Source: Nocardioides sp. SR21 (GTDB lineage Bacteria > Actinomycetota > Actinomycetes > Propionibacteriales > Nocardioidaceae). From it: 64,000 nucleotides of DNA. How positions within the stretch are numbered: the stretch's first letter is position 1; every line of letters starts with the position of its first letter. The translations under genes and the position numbers were made by a program. Below are positions 8,520 to 17,913 of this stretch, piece by piece. Location of the stretch: NCBI RefSeq assembly GCF_022761125.1, contig NZ_JAKWJR010000002.1:481160-545159 (forward strand), in the 5' to 3' direction. The notes beneath the pieces were generated by a model that saw only the letters and a list, made by a program, of their open reading frames with translations, was not told the origin of the DNA and did no database searches.

Positions 8520-10288
8520 GAGGCGGCGACCGTGGCGCGGGAGTCCTGCTCGGCCCGCAGGAACTGGCCGGTGCGCTCGCGGCCGACGATCTCGGTGGGC
8601 TCGCCGTCGGCCACCACGCGCCGGCCCGCGATGAACACGGCGGGTACGGCGGCGTCGTTCCGGTTCACCATCCGCGAGAGGTTGCCGTACTGCTCGACCG
8701 GGCTCTCGTGGTAGCTCTCCAGGCTGGCGTCGAGCCGCTCCGGGTCGATGACCACGATGTCGGCGCGGTCGCCCTCGCGCAGGAAGCCCGCGTCGATGCG
8801 GTACCACTCGCCGAGCTCGCCGGTGAGCCGGTGGATCGCCTGCTCGGTGGTCATGAACGGCTTGCCCTGGATCTCGGCGTCGCGGACGTGCTTGAGCAGC
8901 CTCAGCGCGAAGTTGTAGAACGCCATGTTCCGTAGGTGCGCGCCGGCGTCGGAGAAGCCGACCTGGATGCCGGGGTCGGCGGCCAGCTTCTTGAGCACCT
9001 CGGGGCGGTGGTTGCTGATCGTCGTACGCCACCGGATGTCCGTGCCGTGCTCGAGCACGAGGTCGAGGAACGCGTCGACGGGGTGCTTGCCGCCGCGCTC
9101 GTCGCCGACCTGGCCGAACGACTTGCCGACCACCGACGCGTCGGGGCAGGCCACGATCTCGGCGTCGTAGAAGTCGCGGTGCCAGACGCGCGGGCCGTAC
9201 TTGCTCTCGTAGTCCTTGCGGAACTTCTTGCGGTACTCCTCGTCGCGCATCAGCTCGTCGCGCGCGATCTTCTCCTGGATGTGCAGCGCCATCGCACCGG
9301 AGCCGAACTCCTCGAAGATCACCAGGTCGATGCCGTCGGCGTACACCTCGAACGGCACCGGTAGGTGCTGCCAGCGGAAGTCCGCGCCCATCTTGTTGAC
9401 GACGTTCGCGATCGGTCGCATCAGGTGGATCACGAACGGGATCGCCTTGATGTCGGCGGCCGACAGCAGGCTGGTGCGCAGCGGTGCCTTGCCGAACCAC
9501 CCGATGGAGCCGAGCGCCTGCACGCCGATCGTGTGCGGGTGGCTGGCGTCCGGGCCGGCCTGCAGCGCGCGCCTGCGGCTGCGCAGGATCTTGCGCAGGC
9601 CGCGCATCTCCTTGCCCTTGGCGTACGTCGAGGGCAGCGTGCGCGAGCGGCAGAGGTCACCGTCGACCTTGTCGAACAGCAGCTGCTGGGCGGACATGCC
9701 GACGAAGCCGGCGTCCAGCGCCTCGGTGAGCATCCGCTCCATCCGCGCCTGCTCGCTGCGCGAGGGCTTGACCTCCTTGCGGGTCGCGCGGTCCAGGCCC
9801 ATGGTCGCGGTGCGCATGTCGGAGTGGCCGACGAACGCCGCGAGGTTCGGGCCGAGCGGCAGCGACTCGAGCATCTCGACGTACTGCTCGGCGTTGTTCC
9901 AGCTCTTGTGCTCGTCGACCGCGCGGATCACGTGCTGGCGCGGGATCGCCTCGACGCGACCGAACAGGTCGCCCGCGTCGACGCCGCCGACGTGGACCGT
10001 GGACAGGGAGCACGAGCCCAGCAGCAGCGTGGTGACACCGTGGCGCACCGACTCCGGCAGGCCCGGGCCGTCGAGCACCTCGATGTCGTAGTGCGTGTGG
10101 ATGTCGACGAACCCCGGCAGCACCCACTGGCCGGCCGCGTCGACGACCTCGGGGCAGCCCGTCTCGTCGAGCGCCTCCGCCGAGACGACCGCGACCCGGC
10201 CGTCCTTGATGCCGAGGTTCCGGATCGCGGAGGCCGCGCCCGTCCCGTCGAACCAGCGCCCGCCCTTGATGATGGTGTCGTAGGTCAC
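8516..10288 (-). CDS. Amidohydrolase family protein, N-acyl-D-amino-acid deacylase-like
   Basis: 590 residues of the amidohydrolase superfamily (metal-dependent TIM barrel). H64 and H66 (DIHTHYD) are the first-strand metal ligands. C93 in GSCSLS sits where D-aminoacylases carry their metal-binding Cys. GHSDMR and the late SDAGAH Asp complete the site, and the C-terminus has the usual small beta-sandwich (ADIVVIDPE, VFIAGRRVV). The family hydrolyses N-acyl-D-amino acids, but the protein is longer than classical D-aminoacylases, and the SnoaL partner plus a KstR-like site upstream leave room for another acyl substrate. GTG 10288 starts the gene. Confidence 0.82.
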   Translation of the reverse strand: MTYDTIIKGGRWFDGTGAASAIRNLGIKDGRVAVVSAEALDETGCPEVVDAAGQWVLPGFVDIHTHYDIEVLDGPGLPESVRHGVTTLLLGSCSLSTVHVGGVDAGDLFGRVEAIPRQHVIRAVDEHKSWNNAEQYVEMLESLPLGPNLAAFVGHSDMRTATMGLDRATRKEVKPSRSEQARMERMLTEALDAGFVGMSAQQLLFDKVDGDLCRSRTLPSTYAKGKEMRGLRKILRSRRRALQAGPDASHPHTIGVQALGSIGWFGKAPLRTSLLSAADIKAIPFVIHLMRPIANVVNKMGADFRWQHLPVPFEVYADGIDLVIFEEFGSGAMALHIQEKIARDELMRDEEYRKKFRKDYESKYGPRVWHRDFYDAEIVACPDASVVGKSFGQVGDERGGKHPVDAFLDLVLEHGTDIRWRTTISNHRPEVLKKLAADPGIQVGFSDAGAHLRNMAFYNFALRLLKHVRDAEIQGKPFMTTEQAIHRLTGELGEWYRIDAGFLREGDRADIVVIDPERLDASLESYHESPVEQYGNLSRMVNRNDAAVPAVFIAGRRVVADGEPTEIVGRERTGQFLRAEQDSRATVAAS

Positions 10289-10295
10289 AAGGGCA

Positions 10296-10324
10296 TGGAA
10301 CAGGTTCTAGTTGACGCGCGTCAA
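10296..10324. promoter_or_regulatory. Two adjacent palindromes; first fits the KstR consensus
   Basis: TGGAACAGGTTCTA at 10296-10309 fits TNNAACNNGTTNNA, the published consensus of the TetR-type regulator KstR. TTGACGCGCGTCAA at 10311-10324 is a perfect 14-bp palindrome that also covers the gabT stop codon. They fill the 32-bp gap upstream of the amidohydrolase start. Regulator identity is inferred from the motif only. Confidence 0.5.
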
Positions 10325-11640
10325 GTGGTTGCGGCGAATGCCTCCGCGACCACGTCGAACGCCTCGCCGAGCAGCCCGTCGCTGATCGCCAGCGGAGGCA
10401 GGAACCGGAAGACGTTGCCCCAGGTGCCGCAGGTCAGCGTGACGACGCCGTTCTGGTGGCAGTACGCCGACACCGCGGCCGTGCGGACCGGGTCGGGGTC
10501 GGTCGTCCCCGGCTTGCAGAGCTCGATCGCCATCATCGCGCCGCGGCCGCGGACGTCCGCGATCACGTCGTGCTGGGCGGCCAGCTCGCCGAGGCGGGTG
10601 GCCATGATCGCGCCCAGTTCGCGGGCGCGGGCGTCGAGGACCTCGGTGCGCATCTCCTCGATCGCGCCGAGCGCGGCGGCACAGGCCACCGGGTTGCCGC
10701 CGTACGTGCCGCCGAGGCCGCCGACGTGGACGCTGTCCATCAGCTCGGCGCGGCCGGTCACCGCGGCCAGCGGCAGGCCGCCGGCCATGCCCTTCGCGGT
10801 CGTGACCAGGTCAGGAACGACGTCCTCGTGGTCGGCGGCGAACCAGTCGCCGGTGCGGCAGAAGCCGGTCTGGATCTCGTCGGCGATGAACACGATGCCG
10901 TTCTCCTCGGCCCACGCGGCCAGCGCGGGGAGGAAGCCGGGCGCCGGCACCACGAAGCCGCCCTCGCCCTGGATCGGCTCGATCACCAGGCAGGCGAGGT
11001 TCGTCGCCCCCACCTGCTTGTCGAGCACGTCGATCGCGCGGGCCGCCGCCTGCTCGCCGGTGAGCCCGTCGCGCAGCGGGTACGACATCGGGGCGCGGTA
11101 GACCTCGCCGGCGAACGGGCCGAAGCCGTTCTTGTACGGCATGTTCTTCGCCGTCATCGCCATCGTCAGGTTGGTGCGCCCGTGGTACGCGTGGTCGAAC
11201 ACGCCGACCGCGTCCCGGCCGGTCGCGACGCGGGCGATCTTGACGGCGTTCTCGACCGCCTCGGCGCCGGAGTTGAACAGCGCGGACTTCTTCGCGTGGT
11301 CGCCCGGCGTCAGCTCGGCCAGCGCTGCGCACACGTCGACGTAGCCGTCGTACGGCGTGACCATGAAGCAGGTGTGCGTGAACGCCGCGACCTGCTCCTG
11401 CACGTTGCGCACGACGGTCGGCGCAGCGTTGCCGACGGTGGTCACCGCGATGCCGGAGCCGAGGTCGATGAGGTGGTTGCCGTCGACGTCGACGAGCACG
11501 CCGCCGCCCGCCTCGACGATGAAGACGGGGAGCGTCGTGCCGACGCCGTCGGCGACGTGCGCCTTCTTGCGGTCGAGCCGCTCGAGCGAGCCGGGGCCGG
11601 GGATCTCGGTGACGAGGCGACGTTCCTGCGCGATGCTCAT
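10321..11640 (-). CDS. gabT: 4-aminobutyrate--2-oxoglutarate transaminase
   Basis: 439 residues, the normal length for class III PLP aminotransferases. Visible hallmarks are [24 protein letters not shown] (PLP phosphate binding), [27 protein letters not shown] with the PLP-nitrogen Asp, and TAKGMAGG with the Schiff-base Lys. It converts GABA and 2-oxoglutarate to succinate semialdehyde and glutamate in the cytosol; related omega-amino acids may also be substrates. ATG at 11640 is set by a TACGCT -10 hexamer 6 nt upstream. A much longer in-frame extension toward 12564 is antisense to dxr and is not coding. Confidence 0.93.
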   Translation of the reverse strand: MSIAQERRLVTEIPGPGSLERLDRKKAHVADGVGTTLPVFIVEAGGGVLVDVDGNHLIDLGSGIAVTTVGNAAPTVVRNVQEQVAAFTHTCFMVTPYDGYVDVCAALAELTPGDHAKKSALFNSGAEAVENAVKIARVATGRDAVGVFDHAYHGRTNLTMAMTAKNMPYKNGFGPFAGEVYRAPMSYPLRDGLTGEQAAARAIDVLDKQVGATNLACLVIEPIQGEGGFVVPAPGFLPALAAWAEENGIVFIADEIQTGFCRTGDWFAADHEDVVPDLVTTAKGMAGGLPLAAVTGRAELMDSVHVGGLGGTYGGNPVACAAALGAIEEMRTEVLDARARELGAIMATRLGELAAQHDVIADVRGRGAMMAIELCKPGTTDPDPVRTAAVSAYCHQNGVVTLTCGTWGNVFRFLPPLAISDGLLGEAFDVVAEAFAATT

Positions 11641-11646
11641 GTTGGG

Positions 11647-11652
11647 AGCGTA
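11647..11652 (-). promoter_or_regulatory. -10 element TACGCT, leaderless start of gabT
   Basis: TACGCT on the minus strand, 6 nt, then the gabT ATG. The whole gap to the divergent dxr is only 31 bp, so both promoters must be packed into or beyond it. Confidence 0.5.
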
Positions 11653-11671
11653 GTGCGGGAGACTGGGTGAC

Positions 11672-12775
11672 GTGAGTGGCCTTCCTAGGGACATCGTCCT
11701 CCTCGGCAGCACCGGCTCCATCGGCACCCAGGCCCTGGACCTGGTCCGGGCGAACCCGGACCGGTTCCGCGTGGTCGGGCTGACCGCCGGTGGCTCCAAC
11801 CCGGAGCTGTTCGAGGCGCAGGTCGCGGAGTTCGCGCCGGCGTACTCCGGCCTGGGTGAGGAGGCCTCGGTCGAGGCCGCGTCGCGCGAGTGCGACGTCG
11901 TCCTCAACGGCATCACGGGCGCGGTCGGCCTGCGGCCGACCCTCGCCGCGCTCGACGCCGGCAACGTGCTCGCGCTGGCCAACAAGGAGTCGCTGATCAT
12001 GGGCGGCCCGCTGGTGCTCGACCGTGCCAAGCCCGGCCAGATCGTGCCGGTCGACTCCGAGCACAGCGCGCTCGCGCAGTGCCTGCGCGGTGGTACGCCG
12101 GACGAGGTACGCCGGCTCGTGCTGACCGCGAGCGGCGGACCGTTCCGCGGCCGGACCCGCGCCGAGCTCGAGCAGGTGACCGTCGAGCAGGCGCTGGCGC
12201 ACCCGACGTGGGACATGGGCCCGGTGATCACGATCAACTCCGCGACTCTGGTCAACAAGGGCCTCGAGGTGATCGAGGCGCACCTGCTGTTCGGGATCCC
12301 GTTCGACCGGATCGAGGTCGTCGTGCACCCGACGTCGGTGGTGCACTCGATGGTCGAGTTCGTCGACGGCTCCACGCTGGTCCAGGCGAGCCCGCCGACC
12401 ATGCTGATCCCGATCGCGCTCGGCCTGGCGTGGCCCGAGCGGGTGCCGGACGCCGCGCCCTCGGTCGACTGGACGAAGCCGGAGACGTGGGAGTTCTTCC
12501 CCCTCGACGACGAGGCCTTCCCGGCGGTCGCGCTGGCGCGCGAGGCGGGGGAGCGCGGCGGCACCGCGCCGGCGATCTACAACGCGGCCAACGAGGTGTG
12601 CGTCGACGCCTTCCGACGGGGGCTGCTCAGGTTCGTGGACATCGTGCCGACGGTTCAGACAACTCTCAGGCGGGACGACGTACCCTCGTACGGGCAGGCG
12701 ATGACGGTTGAGGACGTCCTCGCCGCCGATGCGTGGGCTCGGAACACCGCCCTCGCCCTGATCGAAGGACGTTGA
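11672..12775 (+). CDS. dxr: 1-deoxy-D-xylulose-5-phosphate reductoisomerase
   Basis: 367 residues. NADPH-binding GSTGSIG is at 12-18, LANKES around 104-107, and the divalent-metal ligands D128 and E130 (VDSEHSAL) and E199 ([11 protein letters not shown]). TASGGPF and the [12 protein letters not shown] substrate loop are intact. It makes 2-C-methyl-D-erythritol 4-phosphate, the committed step of the non-mevalonate isoprenoid pathway. The stop overlaps the ATG of the protease gene (TGATG), and ispG follows, so two MEP enzymes flank the protease. GTG start; GGGAG lies about 10 nt upstream. Confidence 0.96.
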   Translation: MSGLPRDIVLLGSTGSIGTQALDLVRANPDRFRVVGLTAGGSNPELFEAQVAEFAPAYSGLGEEASVEAASRECDVVLNGITGAVGLRPTLAALDAGNVLALANKESLIMGGPLVLDRAKPGQIVPVDSEHSALAQCLRGGTPDEVRRLVLTASGGPFRGRTRAELEQVTVEQALAHPTWDMGPVITINSATLVNKGLEVIEAHLLFGIPFDRIEVVVHPTSVVHSMVEFVDGSTLVQASPPTMLIPIALGLAWPERVPDAAPSVDWTKPETWEFFPLDDEAFPAVALAREAGERGGTAPAIYNAANEVCVDAFRRGLLRFVDIVPTVQTTLRRDDVPSYGQAMTVEDVLAADAWARNTALALIEGR

Positions 12776-14136
12776 TGACCGGCCTGTTCTACCTGCTGGG
12801 TGTGCTGATCTTCGTGGTCGCCATCCTGGCCTCGATCGGCCTGCACGAGCTCGGCCACATGATCCCGGCCAAGAGGTTCGGCGGGAAGGTCACGCAGTAC
12901 TTCATCGGCTTCGGACCGACCGTGTGGAGCAAGCAGGTCGGCGAGACCGAGTACGGCGTCAAGGCGATCCCGCTCGGCGGCTACGTCAAGATCGTCGGGA
13001 TGCTGCCGCCGGGCGCGGAGGACCTCGCCGACGAGGTGACGTACGACGCCGAGGGCAACCAGGTCGTCAAGGTGCGCAAGTCGAACACCGGCATGTTCAC
13101 CCAGCTCATCTCGGACGCCCGAGCGGCGGAGTGGGAGCTGATCACGCCCGAGGACAACGACCGGCTCTTCTACAAGATGGCGTGGTGGAAGAAGGTCATC
13201 GTGATGGCCGGCGGGCCGACGGTGAACCTGCTCATCGCCTTCTTCATCTTCTGGGGCGTGTTCGCGACGTACGGCCAGCGGAGCGTGGAGCCCGAGCCCG
13301 GCCCGCCGGTGATCGACACCGTCTCCGAGTGCATCATCCCGTTCGACGACGAGGGCCGTGCCTGCACGTCCTCGGACCCGGCCAGCCCGGCCGTCGAGGC
13401 GGGCCTGCGCCCCGGTGACGTGATCACCAGCTTCAACGGCACCCCGGTCGCGAACTGGGACGACCTGCGCACGATGATCCGGGGCAACTCCGACGGCGAG
13501 GCCGTGATCGGCTACGAGCGCGACGGTCAGGAGCTGACCGGAACCACCAGCACCACCGTCGAGGCCCGGCCCACGTCGGGCACGGACCTCACGCTGCGCC
13601 AGGTCGGCTTCCTCGGCGTCACGCCCACGTCGTACATCGCCGTCGAGACCGGCGGCCCGATCTACACCCTCGACCAGATGGGCACGATGACGGTCGACAC
13701 CGTCAAGGCGCTGGCCACGCTGCCGGTCAAGGTCTGGGGCGTCGCCGAGGCGATCGTCGGGGTCGAGGAGCGCAAGATCGACAGCCCGGTGAGCATCGTC
13801 GGCGGCGGCCGCCTGGCCGGCGAGACGGTCTCGCACGAGGAGTTCCCGGTGCGGGAGAAGGCCGTCTTCCTGCTGATGATGATCGCCGGCTTCAACCTGT
13901 TCATCGGCCTGTTCAACTTCATCCCGCTGCTGCCGCTGGACGGCGGGCACATCGCCGGCGCCCTCTGGGAGGCGCTGCGCCGCGGCTGGGCCCGCCTGTG
14001 GGGCCGCCCCGACCCGGGGTACGTCGACGTCGCCAAGCTGCTGCCGATCGCGTACTGCGTCGCCGCCAGCCTGCTGGTCATGGGCGTCGTGCTGATCGTC
14101 GGGGACCTCGTCGTCCCGCTCCACCTCGAGTCCTAG
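12775..14136 (+). CDS. rip1: Site-2 intramembrane metalloprotease (M50, Rip1/RseP type)
   Basis: 453 residues. The zinc motif HELGH is at 24-28 in the first membrane helix and the second-half motif LPLDGG, near residue 388, supplies the Asp ligand. A PDZ domain ([16 protein letters not shown]) lies in the extracytoplasmic loop. The family cuts anti-sigma factors and other membrane proteins after a first cleavage, as Rip1 does in mycobacteria. The order dxr-rip1-ispG-GNAT is the same as in Mycobacterium tuberculosis (from memory). An in-frame upstream ATG at 12733 would sit inside dxr; the TGATG overlap start is preferred. Confidence 0.93.
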   Translation: MTGLFYLLGVLIFVVAILASIGLHELGHMIPAKRFGGKVTQYFIGFGPTVWSKQVGETEYGVKAIPLGGYVKIVGMLPPGAEDLADEVTYDAEGNQVVKVRKSNTGMFTQLISDARAAEWELITPEDNDRLFYKMAWWKKVIVMAGGPTVNLLIAFFIFWGVFATYGQRSVEPEPGPPVIDTVSECIIPFDDEGRACTSSDPASPAVEAGLRPGDVITSFNGTPVANWDDLRTMIRGNSDGEAVIGYERDGQELTGTTSTTVEARPTSGTDLTLRQVGFLGVTPTSYIAVETGGPIYTLDQMGTMTVDTVKALATLPVKVWGVAEAIVGVEERKIDSPVSIVGGGRLAGETVSHEEFPVREKAVFLLMMIAGFNLFIGLFNFIPLLPLDGGHIAGALWEALRRGWARLWGRPDPGYVDVAKLLPIAYCVAASLLVMGVVLIVGDLVVPLHLES

Positions 14137-14139
14137 GAT
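14134..14139 (+). promoter_or_regulatory. -10 element TAGGAT, leaderless start of ispG
   Basis: TAGGAT includes the TAG stop codon of the protease gene and is followed by 7 nt and the ispG ATG. There is no ribosome binding site, so ispG probably has its own leaderless transcript besides read-through from dxr-rip1. Confidence 0.5.
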
Positions 14140-14146
14140 TCACCAC

Positions 14147-15298
14147 ATGACTGCCATCAGCCTGGGCATGCCCGAGGCGCCGCCGCCGGTGCTCGCTCCC
14201 CGCCGCAAGACCCGCCAGATCAAGGTCGGCAAGGTGGGCGTCGGCAGCGAGTCCCCGGTGTCCGTGCAGTCGATGACGACCACGCTCACGTCCGACGTGA
14301 ACTCCACGCTCCAGCAGATCGCCGAGCTCACCGCGACCGGCTGCGACATCGTGCGCGTCGCCTGCCCGAGCCAGGACGACGCCGACGCGCTGCCCCAGAT
14401 CGCGCAGCACTCGCAGATCCCGGTGATCGCGGACATCCACTTCCAGCCGAAGTACGTCTTCGCGGCGATCGACGCGGGCTGTGCCGCCGTACGCGTGAAC
14501 CCGGGCAACATCCGCAAGTTCGACGACCAGGTCAAGGAGATCGCGCGCGCCGCGAAGGACCGCGGCACCTCGATCCGGATCGGCGTGAACGCCGGCTCGC
14601 TCGACCCGCGGCTGCTCGAGAAGTACGGCAAGGCCACGCCGGAGGCGCTGGTCGAGTCGGCCGTCTGGGAGGCCGGCCTCTTCGAGGAGCACGACTTCCA
14701 CGACTTCAAGATCTCGGTGAAGCACAACGACCCGGTCGTCATGGTGCGCGCCTACGAGCTGCTCGCCGAGGCCGGCGACTGGCCGCTGCACCTCGGCGTG
14801 ACCGAGGCGGGCCCGGCGTTCCAGGGCACGATCAAGTCGGCCACGGCCTTCGGTGCGCTGCTCTCGCAGGGCATCGGCGACACGATCCGCGTCTCCCTCT
14901 CGGCCCCGCCGGTCGAGGAGGTCAAGGTCGGCATCCAGATCCTGCAGTCGCTGAACCTGCGCCCGCGCAAGCTCGAGATCGTCTCGTGCCCGTCGTGCGG
15001 CCGCGCCCAGGTCGACGTCTACACGCTCGCCGAGCAGGTGACCGCCGGGCTCGAGGGCATGGAGGTCCCGCTGCGCGTCGCGGTCATGGGCTGCGTCGTC
15101 AACGGTCCCGGCGAGGCCCGCGAGGCCGACCTCGGAGTGGCGTCCGGCAACGGCAAGGGCCAGATCTTCGTGAAGGGCGAGGTCATCAAGACCGTGCCCG
15201 AGTCGCAGATCGTCGAGACGCTGATCGAGGAGGCCATGCGGATCGCCGAGGGCATGGAGTCCGTCGACGGCGCGTCGGCGTCCGTCACGGTGTCCTGA
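14147..15298 (+). CDS. ispG: 4-hydroxy-3-methylbut-2-enyl diphosphate synthase
   Basis: 383 residues, typical of the bacterial two-domain IspG (GcpE). The N-terminal TIM barrel (VQSMTTT, ADIHF, VNPGN) is followed by the ferredoxin-like domain with the [4Fe-4S] ligands C281 and C284 (CPSCGR), C316 (GCVVNGPGE) and E323. It reductively opens MEcPP to HMBPP, the penultimate MEP-pathway step. It stands 10 nt after the rip1 stop. Confidence 0.97.
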   Translation: MTAISLGMPEAPPPVLAPRRKTRQIKVGKVGVGSESPVSVQSMTTTLTSDVNSTLQQIAELTATGCDIVRVACPSQDDADALPQIAQHSQIPVIADIHFQPKYVFAAIDAGCAAVRVNPGNIRKFDDQVKEIARAAKDRGTSIRIGVNAGSLDPRLLEKYGKATPEALVESAVWEAGLFEEHDFHDFKISVKHNDPVVMVRAYELLAEAGDWPLHLGVTEAGPAFQGTIKSATAFGALLSQGIGDTIRVSLSAPPVEEVKVGIQILQSLNLRPRKLEIVSCPSCGRAQVDVYTLAEQVTAGLEGMEVPLRVAVMGCVVNGPGEAREADLGVASGNGKGQIFVKGEVIKTVPESQIVETLIEEAMRIAEGMESVDGASASVTVS

Positions 15299-15305
15299 CA
15301 CGACG

Positions 15306-15311
15306 TAGGCT
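15306..15311 (+). promoter_or_regulatory. -10 element TAGGCT, leaderless start at 15318
   Basis: TAGGCT followed by 6 nt and the GTG of the acetyltransferase gene, in a 19-bp gap after ispG. Confidence 0.45.
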
Positions 15312-15317
15312 TCGGCC

Positions 15318-16166
15318 GTGCTCACGACCCGGCACGGCGTCCGCCCGCTCGGCGCCTCCGACCTCGCCGCCTTCCTGGAGCTCGCGCGCCGGGATCCGGT
15401 CGTGAACGTCTTCGCCGACTACCGCGCGAGCACCACCAACCTCGAGCCGCGCTGGCTCGGGGGCGAGATGTGGGGCCGCTTCGAGGGCGGCACCCTCGCC
15501 GCCGCGTGCCACGTCGGCGCGAACCTCGTGCCGGTGCAGGCGACCGCCGAGGACGCCGCGGTGTTCGCCGAGCGCGCGCTCGCCCGCGGCCGCACCGTCT
15601 CCACGATCGTCGGCCCGCAGGAGGCGGTCCGGGTGTTCTGGAACGGCGTCGCCGGCAGCTGGGGCCGGCCACGCGAGGCCCGCTGGGAGCAGCCGCACCT
15701 CGAGATCGCCGGGACGCCGTCGGTCGCGCCCGACCCGCTGGTGCGGCGTACGACCCGCGACGACCTGGACGAGGTCTACCCGGCGTGCGTGGCGATGTAC
15801 ACCGAGGAGGTCGGGGTCTCGCCGGAGTACGGCGGGGGAGCCGAGCTCTACCGCGCCCGGGTCATGCAGCTGATCAGCCGCGGCTGGTCGTTCGCGCGGT
15901 TCGACGACGACGGCCGGCTGGTCTTCAAGGCCGAGGTCGCGTGCGCGACGCCGTACGCCGCCCAGATCCAGGGCGTGTTCGTGCCGCCTGAGTACCGCGG
16001 CCAGGGCGTCGCGACCGCCGGGATGGCCGGCGTCGTCGAGATCGTGCGCCGCGAGATCGCGCCGGTGGTCTCGCTGTACGTGAACGACTGGAACACCAGC
16101 GCCCGCGCGGTCTACGAGAAGGTCGGCTTCCGCGAGACCGCCCGCTTCGCGACGGTGATGTTCTGA
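15318..16166 (+). CDS. GNAT-family acetyltransferase (Rv2867c-type, ispG-linked)
   Basis: 282 residues: an N-terminal DUF4081-like half (TRHGVRPLGASD...) and a C-terminal GNAT domain with the acetyl-CoA loop VPPEYRGQGVATAGM and the closing NTSARAVYEKVGF. Such N-acetyltransferases follow ispG in many actinobacteria; the acceptor is unknown. The stop overlaps the next start (TGATG), coupling it to the DoxX-like gene. Confidence 0.88.
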   Translation: MLTTRHGVRPLGASDLAAFLELARRDPVVNVFADYRASTTNLEPRWLGGEMWGRFEGGTLAAACHVGANLVPVQATAEDAAVFAERALARGRTVSTIVGPQEAVRVFWNGVAGSWGRPREARWEQPHLEIAGTPSVAPDPLVRRTTRDDLDEVYPACVAMYTEEVGVSPEYGGGAELYRARVMQLISRGWSFARFDDDGRLVFKAEVACATPYAAQIQGVFVPPEYRGQGVATAGMAGVVEIVRREIAPVVSLYVNDWNTSARAVYEKVGFRETARFATVMF

Positions 16167-16522
16167 TGACGCGCTCCGCACGGTTCCTCATCGCGATCTT
16201 CGGTGTCTCCGGCGTCGTCCACCTCGTCCGCCCCGAGGTCTACGAGCCCCTGATGCCCTCCTGGGTCCCCGCCCACCGGGCCGTGATCGTCGGCAGCGGC
16301 GTCGCCGAGCTCGCCTGCGCCGCCGGCCTCGCCGTACCCGCCACCCTGCGTACGGCCGGCTGGGCCAGCGCCCTGCTCCTCCTCGGCGTCTATCCCGGCA
16401 ACATCAAGATGGCCGCCGACGCCGCGGGCACCCGCAACACCCGCTTCAAGGTCGCCGCCTTCGCCCGCCTCCCGCTGCAGGTCCCGATGATCCGCGCGGC
16501 CCTCCGCGTCGCCCGCGGCTGA
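16166..16522 (+). CDS. DoxX-like small membrane protein
   Basis: 118 residues with four predicted helices: MTRSARFLIAIFGVSGVVH, the AVIVGSGVAELACAAGL helix with its internal acidic residue, WASALLLLGVYPGNIKMA, and a C-terminal helix. The pattern is that of DoxX/MauE-type quinone- or redox-linked membrane proteins. It is translationally coupled to the acetyltransferase gene. Confidence 0.75.
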   Translation: MTRSARFLIAIFGVSGVVHLVRPEVYEPLMPSWVPAHRAVIVGSGVAELACAAGLAVPATLRTAGWASALLLLGVYPGNIKMAADAAGTRNTRFKVAAFARLPLQVPMIRAALRVARG

Positions 16523-16573
16523 GGTTCTCCACAGCTCGCTCTCACGCGGTTTCGCCTGCGCTCCGCCGGGGGA

Positions 16574-17125
16574 ATGATCGGCCCCGTGACCGGTGCTCGG
16601 GCGGTCATCGCCGCCGCAGTCCTCCTGCTCGGAGTCAGCGCTTGCTCAAGCGACGACCCGGAGCCCATCGTTGCGCCCACGCCCAGCTCGTCGGCGCCGA
16701 GCGATCCGAGCCCGAGTAGTCCGAGCACCTCGCCGGTGTCGGCGTCGTTGTCACCTGAGGAAACGGTCCGTGCCTGGGTCGACGCGCAGAATCTGGCCCT
16801 CCAGACCGGCGAGACGGATGACCTCGAGAGCTGGAGTCTCGATTCATGTACGACATGCGATCAATTCATCGAGCCAATAGCCCGAGTGCATGCCGACGGC
16901 GGCTACTTCAAGACGGAGGGCTGGTCTATTGATGGCCTCAACCTTCGAAACTCTGGCACCGACACGCCAATCGTGGATGCGGCTGTCACGATCGCTGGCG
17001 GGAAGACGCTTGAGAGTGAGGGCGCAGAGCCGGTTGTCTATGGCCCTGAGAAGCACCTCTTGGCCTTCAAGCTCAAGGACGATGGCGCTGGATGGGGCGT
17101 GTCGTTCGTCGGGTTCATCTCGTGA
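16574..17125 (+). CDS. DUF6318 family lipoprotein
   Basis: 183 residues. The signal peptide ends in the lipobox GVSAC, so Cys24 would be lipidated; a Pro/Ser-rich linker (about 30-60) follows. The domain starts at SPEETVRAWVDAQNLAL and contains SCTTCDQFIEPI and GGYFKTEGW, which are characteristic of DUF6318. Function is unknown. Base composition falls clearly below that of the neighbours from about 16640 onward. The next gene begins in the GTGA of its stop codon, so the two are a unit. Confidence 0.8.
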   Translation: MIGPVTGARAVIAAAVLLLGVSACSSDDPEPIVAPTPSSSAPSDPSPSSPSTSPVSASLSPEETVRAWVDAQNLALQTGETDDLESWSLDSCTTCDQFIEPIARVHADGGYFKTEGWSIDGLNLRNSGTDTPIVDAAVTIAGGKTLESEGAEPVVYGPEKHLLAFKLKDDGAGWGVSFVGFIS

Positions 17126-17853
17126 TCCGACGCACTCGCTTCTTGCTGGGGTTCGCTCTCGCTGCCGTCCTCATTGCCGCGCCCGCGCACGCTGACTGTG
17201 AGTGGGTTGAGGAGGTAATCGCGGTCAACGGTCTGATGGAGGTTCACTCCTCCATGAGTTGCCCAGGCGGATCGGGCTCATCGACAGACGTTGGCGACCA
17301 GCCGATGCGCGACTCGGACTGGGACACGATCTGCGTTCGGACCGCAATCTCCACGGGTCAGGCCCCGGGCGAGTACTGCAACGAGCCGGTTGAACCTAGC
17401 GCGAGTCCGACCGTGACTCCCGGTCTGGTTGCGCGCGCTTTTCAGCGCTTGCCGCTCCCGGCCTCAAGGCTCGTGGTCCAACCCCCGGACGGTCGGACGC
17501 TGGTGAATTTCGAGACCAATTTCTACACGGAGCAAGGGGAGTTCACGCGGACCGTGACGTTGCTCGGTCGGCAGGTGGAGCTGCGGATCTGGCCCGAGCG
17601 GTTCGGGTGGAAGTTCGGGGACGGGCACGAGAAGTGGACGACGTCGCCGGGCGACGCGTACCCGAACCTCGAGATCACGCACCGGTACCTGTCCAAGGGC
17701 CGGGTCGCTCCGAGCGTGTCGACCACATTTGCCGCTGAGTTCCGTGTCGGAAACGGGCCGTGGCGCGAGGTCTCAGGGACGGTCACGATCCCCGGCGCCG
17801 CGCAGAGCTTGCGAGTGGTGGAGGCCCGGCCGGTGCTGGTCGGCAGCTCCTGA
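17122..17853 (+). CDS. Secreted PKD-like domain protein, coupled to DUF6318 lipoprotein
   Basis: 243 residues from the GTG that overlaps the previous stop. A signal peptide (RRTRFLLGFALAAVLIAAPAHA) precedes a Cys-containing N-terminal part. The C-terminal half contains a PKD-like fold (WKFGDGHEKWTT, ITHRYLSKGR, AEFRVGNGPWREVSG). PKD domains mediate extracellular contacts; no catalytic motif is visible. The first half is AT-richer than its surroundings and the second half returns to high GC. An in-frame ATG at 17092 would lie deep inside the upstream gene. Confidence 0.75.
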   Translation: MIRRTRFLLGFALAAVLIAAPAHADCEWVEEVIAVNGLMEVHSSMSCPGGSGSSTDVGDQPMRDSDWDTICVRTAISTGQAPGEYCNEPVEPSASPTVTPGLVARAFQRLPLPASRLVVQPPDGRTLVNFETNFYTEQGEFTRTVTLLGRQVELRIWPERFGWKFGDGHEKWTTSPGDAYPNLEITHRYLSKGRVAPSVSTTFAAEFRVGNGPWREVSGTVTIPGAAQSLRVVEARPVLVGSS

Positions 17854-17913
17854 GGCCCCGCCGTCCGTGGTCGACGGATGTGGGTCAGCGGATATGTCGG
17901 TCCACGTGGCGGC

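Noticed and set aside
11641..12564. Long in-frame upstream extension of gabT (would give 747 residues)
   Set aside because: It runs antisense through dxr, has no domain similarity, and the short start is supported by a -10 element.
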